A stretch of 64,000 nt of DNA from Neorhodopirellula pilleata (GCF_007859915.1 NZ_SJPM01000001.1:547502-611501); one strand, 5' to 3'. Counted from the stretch's first letter, positions 1 to 9,809 are shown. Made by a program: numbers and translations. Notes: generated from the sequence alone by a model not told the origin.

Positions 1-155
1 CCGATGAACAAAAGCGACAAATCGAAGAGCATCAAGCCCACGGCCCGCATGGTGAAGGTGGACCGCCACGCGAAGATCGAGGCCCCGGCCATGGTAGCGA
101 CCGCCCAGATCGTCCAGACCGCCCGCAACGGCCTCAGTAGTTGACGCCACGACAC
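1..155 (-). CDS. Partial CDS, N-terminus of a membrane protein
   Basis: An open frame runs leftward from a GTG at 155-153 to the window edge. It encodes about 51 residues beginning VSWRQLLRPLRAVWTIWAVA, followed by a hydrophobic stretch and a second one ending DLSLLFI. A purine-rich ribosome site (GAGAGG) lies about 4 bases upstream of the GTG, which supports this start. The basic residues before the first hydrophobic segment fit an inner-membrane protein with its N-terminus in the cytoplasm. It is divergent from the PQQ-propeller gene that starts at 178. The family cannot be named from so short a piece; the start of a longer membrane enzyme is possible. Confidence 0.55.
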   Translation of the reverse strand, partial: MSWRQLLRPLRAVWTIWAVATMAGASIFAWRSTFTMRAVGLMLFDLSLLFI

Positions 156-177
156 GTAACCTCTCTCAAGCAAAAAC

Positions 178-1428
178 ATGCGACACTCCATCTTCAGCTT
201 TCTCTTTCTATTGATCTCTCCATCGTTGGCATCAGCCGGCGATTGGCCTCAGTTCCTTGGTCCTGATGGTCGCGCCCGTTCATCCGAATCGGTGCCGAAG
301 TCTTGGAGCGATTCAGAGAATCTGAAATGGAAGGTCGACCTTCCTGGGACCGGTTCATCCAGCCCCATCGTGATCGGTGACCGGATCATCGTGACGTGCT
401 ACGTCAGCGAGCCTGACCCGAAGCGTCAAGTCCTGTGCTTCGACAAGAGCAGTGGCCAACATCTCTGGTCCGTCGATTTCCCGATCGACTATCGCGAAGA
501 CGGGTATCAGGGTTACATCACCGAACACGGTTACGCCAGCAACACACCGGTGTCCGATGGAAAAGATGTGTTTGTCTTCCTCGGCAAAGGTGGCGTGCAT
601 TCGATCAGCCTGGATGGCGAGAAGAAGTGGAGTGTGGACATCGGCAAAGAGTCCAGCAATCGCCAGTGGGGTTCGGCGGCAAGTCTATTGCTGTTCGGCG
701 ATACGGTCATCGTCAACGCGGCCGAAGAGTCGCGAGCCATTATCACCCTGAACAAAGCCACCGGTGAAGAAGTCTGGCGACAGGAAGCGAACATGCTGGA
801 GTTGACCTACGGCACGCCTCGCATTGTGTCGCTCGCCGACGGCGAGCACGAACTTGTCATCAGCGTTCCGTCGGAAATTTGGTCACTCAATCCGATGACC
901 GGCAAGTTGAAGTGGTACGCCAGTTCGCCGATGACTGGCAACGTTTCGCCATCGGTGATCGTCGACGAAGAAACCGTCTACAGCTTCGGTGGATACCGAG
1001 CGTCAGGCAGCATCGCGATTCGCGCCGGTGGCAAGGACGACGTCAGCGACTCGCACGTTCGATGGACCAACCGCTCCAGTTCGTACGTTGCGACACCGCT
1101 GTTGCATGACGGTCGCTTTTACTGGATCGACGATCGCGGCATCGCCTACAGCACCCTGGCAGACGATGGCGAAGTGATTTATCGCGAGAGAGTGACGAAC
1201 CTGGAAAGCGGTCGTCCTGTTTACGCGTCACCGGTGTTGATCGGCGACAAGATATACGTCGTCACTCGCCGCAGCGGAACGTTGGTGTACGAACCAGGCG
1301 ATGCGTTCCAACCAATCGCACAAAACAAGTTCGCGAACGACGAAACCGACTTCAATGCATCCCCCGCCGTCAGCGACGGAAGACTCTACCTGCGAAGCAA
1401 TCAATCGCTCTACTGCGTGGCTCAATAA
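178..1428 (+). CDS. Secreted PQQ-like beta-propeller repeat protein
   Basis: 416 residues. A signal peptide (MRHSIFSFLFLLISPSLASA) is followed at once by DWPQFLGPDGRA, the signature that opens the planctomycete outer-membrane/periplasmic PQQ-propeller family. Several blades are visible as repeats of the form G-D-x-(I/V)-x-V-x-x-x-x-G plus W residues (LCFDKSSGQHLWSVDF, ITLNKATGEEVWRQEA, WSLNPMTGKLKWYASS). These proteins are BamB/quinoprotein-dehydrogenase-like; many lack PQQ and serve as periplasmic scaffolds or polysaccharide-related proteins, so no enzyme activity is claimed. It resembles two further paralogues in this window (18135-19727 and 55512-56801). The start is fixed by the signal peptide. 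It stands divergent to the partial gene on its left and 72 bp before the CotH gene. Confidence 0.88.
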   Translation: MRHSIFSFLFLLISPSLASAGDWPQFLGPDGRARSSESVPKSWSDSENLKWKVDLPGTGSSSPIVIGDRIIVTCYVSEPDPKRQVLCFDKSSGQHLWSVDFPIDYREDGYQGYITEHGYASNTPVSDGKDVFVFLGKGGVHSISLDGEKKWSVDIGKESSNRQWGSAASLLLFGDTVIVNAAEESRAIITLNKATGEEVWRQEANMLELTYGTPRIVSLADGEHELVISVPSEIWSLNPMTGKLKWYASSPMTGNVSPSVIVDEETVYSFGGYRASGSIAIRAGGKDDVSDSHVRWTNRSSSYVATPLLHDGRFYWIDDRGIAYSTLADDGEVIYRERVTNLESGRPVYASPVLIGDKIYVVTRRSGTLVYEPGDAFQPIAQNKFANDETDFNASPAVSDGRLYLRSNQSLYCVAQ

Positions 1429-1500
1429 ACGGGTCGTGCGGACACCAACCTCATTCACTTAAGAACTGTTTCCTCAATCGACTCACGAAGGTCTGCGTCC

Positions 1501-3282
1501 ATGGTGCGAAGATACTCATCTGCTCAAGCGATTCTATTACCGGGCATCGTTCTATGTTCACTCGCTTATTCAACGACGGTTTCGTCCCAACCGCCAAACT
1601 TCCAAGGTGGTGGTCCGGGCGGCGAAGATCGTGAGGTTCTGGAACAGTTTGACACGGACGATAACGGTTGGCTTGATCTTGAAGAACGCGAGCGAGCTAG
1701 AACCTTTTTGAAAGAGAACCAGCCGGAGCGGCGTGGTCCTGGTGGGCCGGGCTTCGGCGGTCCTGGTTTTGGTGGACCCGGTTTTGGTGGACCCGGTGGC
1801 CCGCGAGGCGGTGGCGCGCCTGATGGCGGGCGTGGGTTTGGGCCACCGCCCGGTTTTGGTGGACCGGACCTCGGTGGGCGTGGATTCGGTGGACCCAACG
1901 GTCCCGATGGTCCACAAGACGGCGGACGTCGCGGTCGCGGTGGGCCTCCCGGAATGGGTGGCGATCGCCCGGAGGCGAGCGAAGGCCAGCGAGTGGAGAA
2001 ATCTTCAGTCGCTCCGCTGCAAAATGACCTCTACGACACAACCGTTCTTCGGACAATTTTCGTCGACTTTGAAAACGCTGACTGGGAAATTGAACTCGAA
2101 GATTTTCATGGCACCGATGTCGATGTCGCGGCCACGCTGACTGTTGACGGTAAGACCTACCCGAATGTCGGTATTCACTTTCGCGGTGCGTCATCCTACG
2201 GAATGGTGCCAGCCGGTTACAAACGGTCACTGAACGTGTCGATGGACATGGCTGACGATGATCAACGATTGCTCGGGTACAAGACGCTGAACTTGCTCAA
2301 CGGTGCCAGCGACAATTCGATGATGAGCACCGTGTTGTATTCGCACATTGCTCGCAGCTACATGCCTGCGCCCAAAGCCAACTTCGTTCGCGTCGTCATC
2401 AACGGAGAGAACTGGGGTGTCTACACCAATGTCCAGCAGTTCAATAAAGATTTCTTAAAAGAAAACTATGACTCCAGCAAAGGAACACGCTGGAAAGTTT
2501 CCGGGTCGCCTCGCGGAGGCGGCGGATTGGATTATCGCGGCCAAGACCCGTCAGCATACGATCATCCTTACGAACAAAAGTCCGCCGGCAAGAAGGCGAA
2601 GGCCAAGTTGATTGAGTTGTGCCGGGTGTTAGAAGAAACGCCGACCGAAACATTGCCGGACGCACTCGAACTGATCGTCGACGTCGACGAATTATTGTGG
2701 TTCCTAGCATTGGATGTTTCGCTGATCAACTCCGATGGTTACTGGGTCCGCGCTAGCGATTACAGCATTTTCCTAGACAAGAAAGATCAGTTCCACTTCA
2801 TCCCACACGATATGAACGAAGCGTTTCGTGGTGCCGGCGGAGGGCCGGGCGGTCGTCGCGGTGGACCAGGTGGCGGGTTTGGCAGACCTGATTCCGAGAT
2901 AGCTGAGCGTGACGACCGACCGCGAACCGCGCCGCTGGAACTGGATCCGATGATCGCAGCGGAGGACTCCGACAAGCCGCTGCGAAGCAAAGTGCTGGCG
3001 GTGCCAAAGTACCGCGAACAGTACCTCGCGAATGTTCGCCAGATCGCGGAAGAATCACTCGACTGGAATAACATCGGCCCTTTCGTTCAAACGCAAGCGA
3101 ACTTGATTGACGACGCGGTCAAAACAGAAACTCGCAAACTGGGCAGCTATGAATCGTTTCGATCTGCCGTTTCGTCGGCAGTGATTAAGAAAGAAGACGA
3201 AACGGTCCAACCGGGGCGCGGCCACGGCAGCATGAATTTAAAAGAGTTTTTCGACGGACGTCGCGCCTATTTGCTGAAGTAG
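1501..3282 (+). CDS. Secreted CotH-family protein with EF-hand and Gly-rich linker
   Basis: 593 residues. A signal-peptide-like N-terminus (hydrophobic segment at residues 10-28) is followed by an EF-hand loop, DTDDNGWLDLEE, then a Gly/Pro-rich linker (about residues 75-155) made of GFGGPGF repeats. From about residue 170 the CotH-kinase-like fold starts: VDVAATLTVDGKTYPNVGIHFRG is close to the family pattern, with RxSLNV(S/D) and the LNLLNGASDNSMM motif, and later the conserved FHFIPHDMNEAF. CotH proteins are atypical protein kinases first known from spore coats; in bacteria with large secretomes they are often linked to exported proteins. A second short GGPGGRRGGPGGGFG insert lies inside the kinase-like part. 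The next gene is DUF4956, a known companion of CotH. Function here is inferred only. Confidence 0.82.
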   Translation: MVRRYSSAQAILLPGIVLCSLAYSTTVSSQPPNFQGGGPGGEDREVLEQFDTDDNGWLDLEERERARTFLKENQPERRGPGGPGFGGPGFGGPGFGGPGGPRGGGAPDGGRGFGPPPGFGGPDLGGRGFGGPNGPDGPQDGGRRGRGGPPGMGGDRPEASEGQRVEKSSVAPLQNDLYDTTVLRTIFVDFENADWEIELEDFHGTDVDVAATLTVDGKTYPNVGIHFRGASSYGMVPAGYKRSLNVSMDMADDDQRLLGYKTLNLLNGASDNSMMSTVLYSHIARSYMPAPKANFVRVVINGENWGVYTNVQQFNKDFLKENYDSSKGTRWKVSGSPRGGGGLDYRGQDPSAYDHPYEQKSAGKKAKAKLIELCRVLEETPTETLPDALELIVDVDELLWFLALDVSLINSDGYWVRASDYSIFLDKKDQFHFIPHDMNEAFRGAGGGPGGRRGGPGGGFGRPDSEIAERDDRPRTAPLELDPMIAAEDSDKPLRSKVLAVPKYREQYLANVRQIAEESLDWNNIGPFVQTQANLIDDAVKTETRKLGSYESFRSAVSSAVIKKEDETVQPGRGHGSMNLKEFFDGRRAYLLK

Positions 3283-3410
3283 TCAGCCGACGGAGGTAGT
3301 AGTCGCGGTGAAGATTTTCCAATGCGAAGGGTTCGCAGCCTCGTCCACTACACCAAAGCATAACTTGGCGTCATCTCATCCAACCATTAACGCATCAATG
3401 AAGCCTCAGC

Positions 3411-3917
3411 ATGGAGTTCCTCGAAGTCCCCCTATTTGACGACGACCTGTTCAAGCTTGGGGTGCGATTCATATTCAACATGACTTTCATGGTGCTCCTC
3501 TTGCGTCTGGCAATCATGCCACGACTGAAGGACAAAAGTGATTTTGCGTTCACCGCTGCGATGATGAATATGATGGTATTCTTCATCTGCTTTACCTTGA
3601 AAAAGTTGGAAATTGAACTCGGCATGGCGATCGGGCTGTTCGCCATCTTTGGGGTACTGCGATTTCGCACCGACACGATTCGCACCAAGGAGATGACGTA
3701 TCTATTCATCTTGATCGGCATCGCCGTCATCAATGCGTTGTCGAACAAGAAAACCAGCTACGCCGAACTGATCGTGGTCAATCTTGTCATCTTGATCGGC
3801 AGTATTGTCATGGAACAAGTCGTTCGCAAACCGACGAAACTGCCTAAGCCGGGCAAAAGCGACGCCTCTGACCCTCTCGTTTCGGATAAGATGGCTTCGG
3901 AAGGAGATACACCATGA
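3411..3917 (+). CDS. DUF4956 family membrane protein
   Basis: 168 residues with four hydrophobic segments (about residues 15-35, 45-60, 63-80 and 98-125). The central motif IGLFAIFGVLRFRTDTI is the hallmark of DUF4956 proteins. Members often sit beside CotH and VTC-type polyphosphate-polymerase genes, and a CotH gene is indeed 129 bp upstream, but no VTC domain gene is present here. The function of the family is unknown. The stop codon overlaps the start of the downstream permease (ATGA), so these two are translationally coupled. Confidence 0.82.
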   Translation: MEFLEVPLFDDDLFKLGVRFIFNMTFMVLLLRLAIMPRLKDKSDFAFTAAMMNMMVFFICFTLKKLEIELGMAIGLFAIFGVLRFRTDTIRTKEMTYLFILIGIAVINALSNKKTSYAELIVVNLVILIGSIVMEQVVRKPTKLPKPGKSDASDPLVSDKMASEGDTP

Positions 3918-5719
3918 CGGCGACAAGCTTCACACCGAACATCGCCGAGATCGATCCTGAACAATTGCCGATACCGGAGCACAAGCTGCACGGGTGGACG
4001 CACTTTGCGGGGCTGTACGCAGGTGAGCATGTCGCGGCGACAGAATTTGTCATTGGAGCGACATTCGTTGCCCTCGGTGCAACGACGATGGACATTCTCG
4101 TCGGCTTGTTGATCGGGAATGTCCTTGCCATTTTAAGCTGGACACTGATTACGACGCCGATCGCGGTGCAAACACGCCTAAGTCTTTACACCTATCTGCA
4201 CAAGATCGCCGGCGACTCGATGAGCGATCTGTATAACGCCGCCAACGTGCTGATCTTTACGGTGATCTCAGCTGCGATGATCACGGTCTCCTGCACCGCG
4301 GTTCGATTGCTGTTTGACATTCCCGCTCAATTGGAATGGTATCCGACCAGCAGCCTGTTCGTGTTGGTTGTCCTTGGCGTCGGCATGATTGTGGTTCTGG
4401 TGGCGATGTATGGGTTCAATGCCGTCGCCGAGTTCTCGGGACTGTGCGGCCCGTGGCTGATCGTGATGTTCATCAGCGGTGCGTTGGCGCTTTTTCCTGC
4501 TCTAGCCGATGCGGTGATCGGACAGACTCAGCTCACTGGATTCGCTGACTTTATTGCGATCGGTGACCAATCCATCTGGACGGGTGTCAATAGCGCGGGC
4601 GACCCCGGCATTGGTTTGTTGGAAGTAATCGGTTTCGCTTGGGCAGCCAACACGATCACTCACTTCGGTCTGATCGACATGGCGTTATTGCGTTACGCCC
4701 GGAAAACGGTGTACGGACTTTGCACCAGTGCCGGCATGTTGTTTGGCCACTACATCGCCTGGATCGCTGCTGGCATCATGGGTGCGGGCACCGCCGTCCT
4801 GCTCAAGTCAACGATCGTTGAACTCGATCCCGGCGACGTCGCTTACCGAGCATTGGGATTGTCGGGCTACGTCATCGTCATCGTTGCCGGATGGACGACC
4901 GCCAACGCGAACCTGTACCGCGCCGGCCTCGCCGCCCAAGCGATCTTCCATCGGCATTCACGAAAGAAAGTCACCTTCGCCGTCGGTGTCGCAACGGTCG
5001 CGATCGCGTGCTTCCCGTTTGTTTACAAACAGATCTTACCGCTGCTGACCTACGCGGGGTTGATTGTCGTGCCCGTCGGCGGAATCGTCTTTGCCGAGCA
5101 CGTCATCTTTCCACGAATCGGGCTGACTCGATATTGGTCCAAGTACCGCGAGCTTCGTAGCGGACGAGGTGACAAGTCTCCCGCCGAAGGACTCGCATCT
5201 TCGTCCACCAAGGTCGGGTTCGCCGACAAGCTCGCCACCGCGAACAAGGCGGCAATCGCATCATGGGCCATCGGCTTGGTGTTTGGGTTTGGACTGAATT
5301 ATCTGCAAGTGATGTCGTTCTTCTACCTGTTCCTTCCGACCTGGGCATTCACCATCGCCCTGTACACGTTCCTGGCAAGTCGATCCGGTGCGGCGGAAAG
5401 CTACCCGGCCGAAGAATCCGCCGAGCAAAAGTTGAACGTGGCGATCCGCGAATTCCAATCCGAACAAGCCATCGCCCAAGGTGAACCTGTCCACGACAAA
5501 TCGGTGTTTTCAAAAATCCTGCACACTGTCGGCTGGATCGCATTGGCGGTGACGTTGATTCAAGCATTGATTGTGATGTTCGGCAGCGGCGACATGGCCG
5601 CCTACGAACGCAACGTCGGCGTTTTCTACACCTGGGGATTTGTCTGCACGATCGTGTACTTCGGTTCCTCGTACTGGGCATTGCAACGCACGAAAAAACT
5701 TAACCGAATCCAAACATGA
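3914..5719 (+). CDS. NCS1-like purine/cytosine permease family transporter
   Basis: 601 residues with about twelve to fourteen hydrophobic segments. The start ATG at 3914 has an AAGGAG ribosome site 8 bases upstream and overlaps the DUF4956 stop by 4 bp. The layout (short cytoplasmic N-terminus, GEHVAATEFVIGATFVALGA, a helix with ANTITHFGLIDMALLRYA, and a Trp-Thr-Thr-Ala-Asn-Ala-Asn motif WTTANANLYRAGL) matches nucleobase:cation symporter-1 proteins of the APC fold, where the WTT-NAN element forms part of the substrate site. The C-terminal 150 residues carry a cytoplasmic loop and two extra helices, making it longer than typical NCS1 proteins. Coupling to a polyol-dehydrogenase gene suggests a substrate other than nucleobases is possible. 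Confidence 0.72.
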   Translation: MTATSFTPNIAEIDPEQLPIPEHKLHGWTHFAGLYAGEHVAATEFVIGATFVALGATTMDILVGLLIGNVLAILSWTLITTPIAVQTRLSLYTYLHKIAGDSMSDLYNAANVLIFTVISAAMITVSCTAVRLLFDIPAQLEWYPTSSLFVLVVLGVGMIVVLVAMYGFNAVAEFSGLCGPWLIVMFISGALALFPALADAVIGQTQLTGFADFIAIGDQSIWTGVNSAGDPGIGLLEVIGFAWAANTITHFGLIDMALLRYARKTVYGLCTSAGMLFGHYIAWIAAGIMGAGTAVLLKSTIVELDPGDVAYRALGLSGYVIVIVAGWTTANANLYRAGLAAQAIFHRHSRKKVTFAVGVATVAIACFPFVYKQILPLLTYAGLIVVPVGGIVFAEHVIFPRIGLTRYWSKYRELRSGRGDKSPAEGLASSSTKVGFADKLATANKAAIASWAIGLVFGFGLNYLQVMSFFYLFLPTWAFTIALYTFLASRSGAAESYPAEESAEQKLNVAIREFQSEQAIAQGEPVHDKSVFSKILHTVGWIALAVTLIQALIVMFGSGDMAAYERNVGVFYTWGFVCTIVYFGSSYWALQRTKKLNRIQT

Positions 5720-7209
5720 ACGAACCAATCAAGCTGAATCAAAGCAATCTTTCGCAGTTCCCCCGCGAGATCTCGCGTCCGACGTACGACCGCAGTCGAC
5801 TGACCACCGGCATCGTTCATGTGGGTGTTGGTGGCTTCCATCGGGCGCACGAAGCGTTCTATACCGACTTGCTGCTCCAATCCGAAGACGCTTCGCAGTG
5901 GGGCATCTGTGGCGTTGGACTGCGTGAAGCCGATCGGCGGATGGCGACGATCCTGGGACAGCAAGACTATCTATACACGCTAATCGTCAAACATCCCGAT
6001 GGTAAAGTGGAAACGAAGGTGATCGGATCCATCGTTGACTTCCTGTTGGGCGTCGACGATCCGGGGGCTGTCATCGACCGGATGGCCGCCCCTGAGACCA
6101 AAATCGTTTCGCTGACGATCACCGAAGGCGGTTACAACGTGGACGCCGAAACGGGTGAGTTCGACATTTCGAATCCTGACGTCCAGTACGACATCGAACA
6201 TCCGTCAACTCCTCGACTTGTGTTTGGATACTTAGCGGCGGCACTGAAGAAACGCCGTGAAGCTGGTCTACCCGCGTTCACGGTCCAATCGTGTGACAAC
6301 GTTCAACACAACGGCGATTTGATCCATAAGATCCTGGTCGCCTTTGCACGGCTGCAGGATGCCGAGCTCGCCCAGTGGATCGACAAAGAAGTTTGCTTTC
6401 CCAACGCGATGGTCGATCGCATCGCGCCGGTGACTACCGAATCAGACATCGAGTTCCTGCGAACCAAGTTCAATGTCGATGACGGGTGGCCGGTCGTCTG
6501 CGAGCCGTTTCGCCAATGGGTTATCGAAGACAGTTTTTCAGCGGGCCGCCCGAACTGGCAAAATCATGATGCCCAGTTTGTCGAGGATGTGAAGCCCTAC
6601 GAAGAGATGAAGTTGAGACTACTCAACGCTGGTCACTCCGTGCTTGGAATTCTTGGCAGCGTGTTCGGTTACCAGACGATCGACGAATGCGTCCGCGACG
6701 ATCTGTTTAGCAAATACCTCCGGAAGTTCTTCGACGTCGAGGCAACGCCCGTGTTGGATGCTGTGGAAGGAATCGACCTTGACGCGTACAAAGCGACGTT
6801 GATTGAGCGATTTGGCAACCCAAGTATCCGGGATAACCTCGCCAGAATTTGCTTGGAAAGCTCTAGCAAGCTACCGGTCTTCCTCATTCCCACGATCCGC
6901 AAAAACCTCGCCGACGGTGGCAGCATTCGTTACGCGGCTCTGGTGATTGCGGCGTGGTGTTATTACAGCGACAATCACGCCGACCGTCACGGCCAACCTC
7001 TCGAAGTGACGGACACTTTGAAAGACGAACTGCACGAGGCAGCGAAGGCAACCAGCAACGATCGTTTATCATTCATGAAAGTCAAACAGGTGTTTGGTGA
7101 TCTCGCCAACGATGAACGATTTGCGGAAACCTACACCGAAATGATCGACCGAGTGTATCGCGATCCCGATGTAACCGACCACATGCGTGAAGTCATCGGT
7201 GGTCGGTAA
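5716..7209 (+). CDS. Mannitol dehydrogenase family protein (polyol-specific long-chain dehydrogenase)
   Basis: 497 residues, the usual length of polyol-specific long-chain dehydrogenases/reductases (mannitol 2-dehydrogenase, fructuronate and tagaturonate reductase). The N-terminal Rossmann part has HVGVGGFHRAHEAFYTDLL. The catalytic signature KLRLLNAGHSVLGILG is present, with the Lys, Asn and His used for NAD-dependent oxidation of secondary alcohols or reduction of keto-sugars. The start overlaps the permease stop by 4 bp, so permease and enzyme should be made together; a polyol or hexuronate uptake-and-oxidation pair is a fair inference. Exact substrate cannot be read from sequence. Confidence 0.9.
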   Translation: MNEPIKLNQSNLSQFPREISRPTYDRSRLTTGIVHVGVGGFHRAHEAFYTDLLLQSEDASQWGICGVGLREADRRMATILGQQDYLYTLIVKHPDGKVETKVIGSIVDFLLGVDDPGAVIDRMAAPETKIVSLTITEGGYNVDAETGEFDISNPDVQYDIEHPSTPRLVFGYLAAALKKRREAGLPAFTVQSCDNVQHNGDLIHKILVAFARLQDAELAQWIDKEVCFPNAMVDRIAPVTTESDIEFLRTKFNVDDGWPVVCEPFRQWVIEDSFSAGRPNWQNHDAQFVEDVKPYEEMKLRLLNAGHSVLGILGSVFGYQTIDECVRDDLFSKYLRKFFDVEATPVLDAVEGIDLDAYKATLIERFGNPSIRDNLARICLESSSKLPVFLIPTIRKNLADGGSIRYAALVIAAWCYYSDNHADRHGQPLEVTDTLKDELHEAAKATSNDRLSFMKVKQVFGDLANDERFAETYTEMIDRVYRDPDVTDHMREVIGGR

Positions 7210-7259
7210 TAGACCCGTCTGGCAACTTGTTTTCGGAGACTTGGTCGTACAATTGACGA

Positions 7260-8939
7260 TCAGTCCAACGGTGCCTTCAGGCTTCCCAAAAAGATTAGTA
7301 ATAATTCTTTCTGGTCTTCATTGAGCCTGAGATAGTTTCGCTTGGATTCATCTGCTTCGCCGCCATGCCATTGGATCGCATCGGTCAAAGATTTGGCGCG
7401 TCCGTCGTGAAGATAGGGTTCCGAATCCGCGACACCCCATAGCGGCGGCGTTTTCCATTCCCGCTGAAGTGCATCCCATGAAAATCGGTGTCGACCATTC
7501 AGATCAGCTTGGTTGAATTCGCCACGCGGAAACCGCGGTTGCTCGGGGTAGTCCATGGCAATTGGCTGAGGCGTCCCCGCTGGAACTAAGGAGCTGACAA
7601 CTCTTGGGGTTGAACGTCTGCGATTGGGCGGTGGCCCAAGACGGTCATACGGAGACTCGGTACGGTAGGGCGGAGACAGGCTGCGATAAGATGACGTCTC
7701 GCCACGGCCATATCGACTCTGGTAAGGACTCGCAGGTGCAGTTGAACTCGTGTTAATTAACTGGTGCGCCGGAGCCGGAAATGGATCTTGCAGCTCAGGC
7801 CCCATGTCGTGCAACAACAAATCGCTATAAATGCCACCTGCGGGTGGCAGATCAGCGATGTGACAAGCGGCGCATCCAACGGTGCTGAAAACGCGTTCTC
7901 CTCGGCGAACCCGTTTGCGGTCTTCCATGGTTAGCAATTGTTTGGTGGGGGCAGGCAGGTCAGCGACGTAGCTCGTTAGATCCGCGACTTGCTCCATCGA
8001 AATATCAGGGGCCAAGCTGACGTAACGGGGGTCTGCCGGATCATTGGCTTGTCGAGCGGTGTTGGCCACGTTCAACCCCAACTCTGACGCACAAGCCCCT
8101 GCAACAAAGTCGGACAAGGTACTGACTTGGCCCCGCCAACCATACTTCCCGGCCACTCGGCCAGAGATGGTACCACCGGACGACCGTGCCTGGGCAAGCG
8201 AAACTGCTTTCAAACGATTCATGGAAATCCTCTCGATATCGCCCATGCCATGCAGCGGCGGTGAGTTGCGTTGACTGAGGTAGTAGTCGAGCGTTCCATG
8301 TCGCCCAGCAACCACCGGTTGATTCGCGATTGCATCAACGGTCCGCTCTTCCGAGTTGAACCACTCTGGCGACAAACCGTTAGGCACGCCGACGGACAAT
8401 CGTTGACGGATGAACTCATAGCCGGGCCGTGTCGAGAGGTCATGAACGATGGTGTTCAACGACAGCGCATTGCCGGACACCAGTCCCGGAAAGAAATCCA
8501 TGACTGAGTTTGCGGCAGGTCCGTGGCCGCCACGGTCAGTCGGCTGAGCAACGAATGGTGAGCGTGGGTCAACCGTAATCTGGGTCACATTGTGAGTTAC
8601 TCCCGAAGCGCCGCCGCCAGGGTGACACGCTGCACAAGAGACTGCGTTGTGCAGCGGCCCAAGTCCATCGGCTGGGAGCATGGACGTCAGCTCCCGGTTG
8701 TCGTCGCGGGGTTGCGGACGTGGACCGCGCCCCCTAACTCGACCGTGTCCTCGAGTGCTCTGGGGTGGCATCCCACGCATTGAATCAAATTCCGTGAACG
8801 TCGGTGCCCGCTCCACGAATTCCCACTCTCGCTCAAACAACTCACGACCAGCATTCGCATCCTGGGCAATCGCCTGAGGGGCACTAATCAACGCCAAGAC
8901 CAGGAACCCAGCCAATGCGTCCCGATAATTGTCACCCAT
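7260..8939 (-). CDS. Di-haem c-type oxidoreductase (DUF1111/thiol-oxidoreductase-like)
   Basis: 559 residues from the ATG at 8939, which has a GAGGAA ribosome site 8 bases upstream; an in-frame TTG at 8957 would add six residues. An N-terminal signal peptide (RDALAGFLVLALISAPQAIAQ) sends it to the periplasm. Two CxxCH haem sites are visible, SCAACHPG near the N-terminus and GCAACHIADLPPAGG about two-thirds along. The C-terminal WKTPPLWGVADSEPYLHDGRA motif is typical of DUF1111/MauG-like di-haem proteins. An Arg/Pro/Ser-rich stretch (about residues 405-460) is an insertion relative to the family core. It ends 50 bp from the convergent dehydrogenase gene. Role in peroxide or electron-transfer chemistry is inferred from the family. 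Confidence 0.85.
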   Translation of the reverse strand: MGDNYRDALAGFLVLALISAPQAIAQDANAGRELFEREWEFVERAPTFTEFDSMRGMPPQSTRGHGRVRGRGPRPQPRDDNRELTSMLPADGLGPLHNAVSCAACHPGGGASGVTHNVTQITVDPRSPFVAQPTDRGGHGPAANSVMDFFPGLVSGNALSLNTIVHDLSTRPGYEFIRQRLSVGVPNGLSPEWFNSEERTVDAIANQPVVAGRHGTLDYYLSQRNSPPLHGMGDIERISMNRLKAVSLAQARSSGGTISGRVAGKYGWRGQVSTLSDFVAGACASELGLNVANTARQANDPADPRYVSLAPDISMEQVADLTSYVADLPAPTKQLLTMEDRKRVRRGERVFSTVGCAACHIADLPPAGGIYSDLLLHDMGPELQDPFPAPAHQLINTSSTAPASPYQSRYGRGETSSYRSLSPPYRTESPYDRLGPPPNRRRSTPRVVSSLVPAGTPQPIAMDYPEQPRFPRGEFNQADLNGRHRFSWDALQREWKTPPLWGVADSEPYLHDGRAKSLTDAIQWHGGEADESKRNYLRLNEDQKELLLIFLGSLKAPLD

Positions 8940-9070
8940 GAGAATGTTCCTCGGCAATACTCGAATAGTGAAGCGGAAAAGCGGCGCAGCAATCCCTAAT
9001 AAGTAGGGACGAAAACCGTTTGCAAATTGAACGCTCGCGGGCGTCGTCCACTACCTTCCAATGCTAAGAC

Positions 9071-9718
9071 TCATGGTGGCGGATTGAGAATCGCATCGAG
9101 CGTTGTGCCCTTCGGCAAATCCAACATGCCATGGTCAGTCAGACGATCCAGTTCTTGGTAGCGGATGTCGACCAAGGAGGTCACTTTTTTGAATGCGTCC
9201 TGGACGTGCTCCTTCGCCGATTGCTGAAACGGTGCCTTCTCGGACAGCAGCTTCTTGAACAGCTTTTCATGTCGTGGGTCACTCGAAATTCGTACATGAT
9301 CGAGTTCATGCAACACCAGCCAATTCGTCCAGAACGTCTCAGTGTGGGGACGCTCGCGGAACCAAACGATGTGGTCACAGGTGAGTCCGCGGCGACCCAA
9401 ACGGATCGTTGTCACCATGTGCTGACGATTGCCTCGCCGCTGCACTCGACTTTGGGTGTGAAAGTCATAGCTCATTTTGTAAACGGTCAGCGCACCCAGG
9501 CGACGCCCGTTTGGCATCGTCATCGACGATGGTTTTTCCTGCGGGCCGTAGCAAAATCGAACGTCCGCCTGTTTCAGCAGTTCTGTTATTTCGGAGGGTG
9601 GTTGAGGCAGCTCGGAAAGCTCGATCGAGCCGGATTGTGCGAATGCGTTCGGCAAGTTGACGAGACAAATGGCCGCCAACGTGAAAGCTGCAATCGCTGC
9701 GAATCGGCGTTGTATCAT
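9071..9718 (-). CDS. Secreted HExxH protein, putative zinc peptidase-like
   Basis: 215 residues from the ATG at 9718; the longer open frame to 9859 lacks a signal sequence and runs into the upstream gene. The protein starts MIQRRFAAIAAFTLAAICLV, a clear signal peptide. In the middle it has WLVLHELDHVRISSDPRHE, an HExxH zinc-binding pattern followed by a further His, similar to what is seen in DUF922-type secreted proteins. The C-terminal part is predicted helical and charged. Protease activity is not certain: the rest does not match a classical peptidase family by eye. It is the gene downstream of the matrixin on the same strand. Confidence 0.65.
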   Translation of the reverse strand: MIQRRFAAIAAFTLAAICLVNLPNAFAQSGSIELSELPQPPSEITELLKQADVRFCYGPQEKPSSMTMPNGRRLGALTVYKMSYDFHTQSRVQRRGNRQHMVTTIRLGRRGLTCDHIVWFRERPHTETFWTNWLVLHELDHVRISSDPRHEKLFKKLLSEKAPFQQSAKEHVQDAFKKVTSLVDIRYQELDRLTDHGMLDLPKGTTLDAILNPPP

Positions 9719-9809
9719 TCTCCGTGGCTTAGCTGGAGGAAGAAAATGATCCTGGATGGACTCGTGACCTCGTCCATTGGAGTTCTTGACGGACTCGTGA
9801 CCTCGTTCT

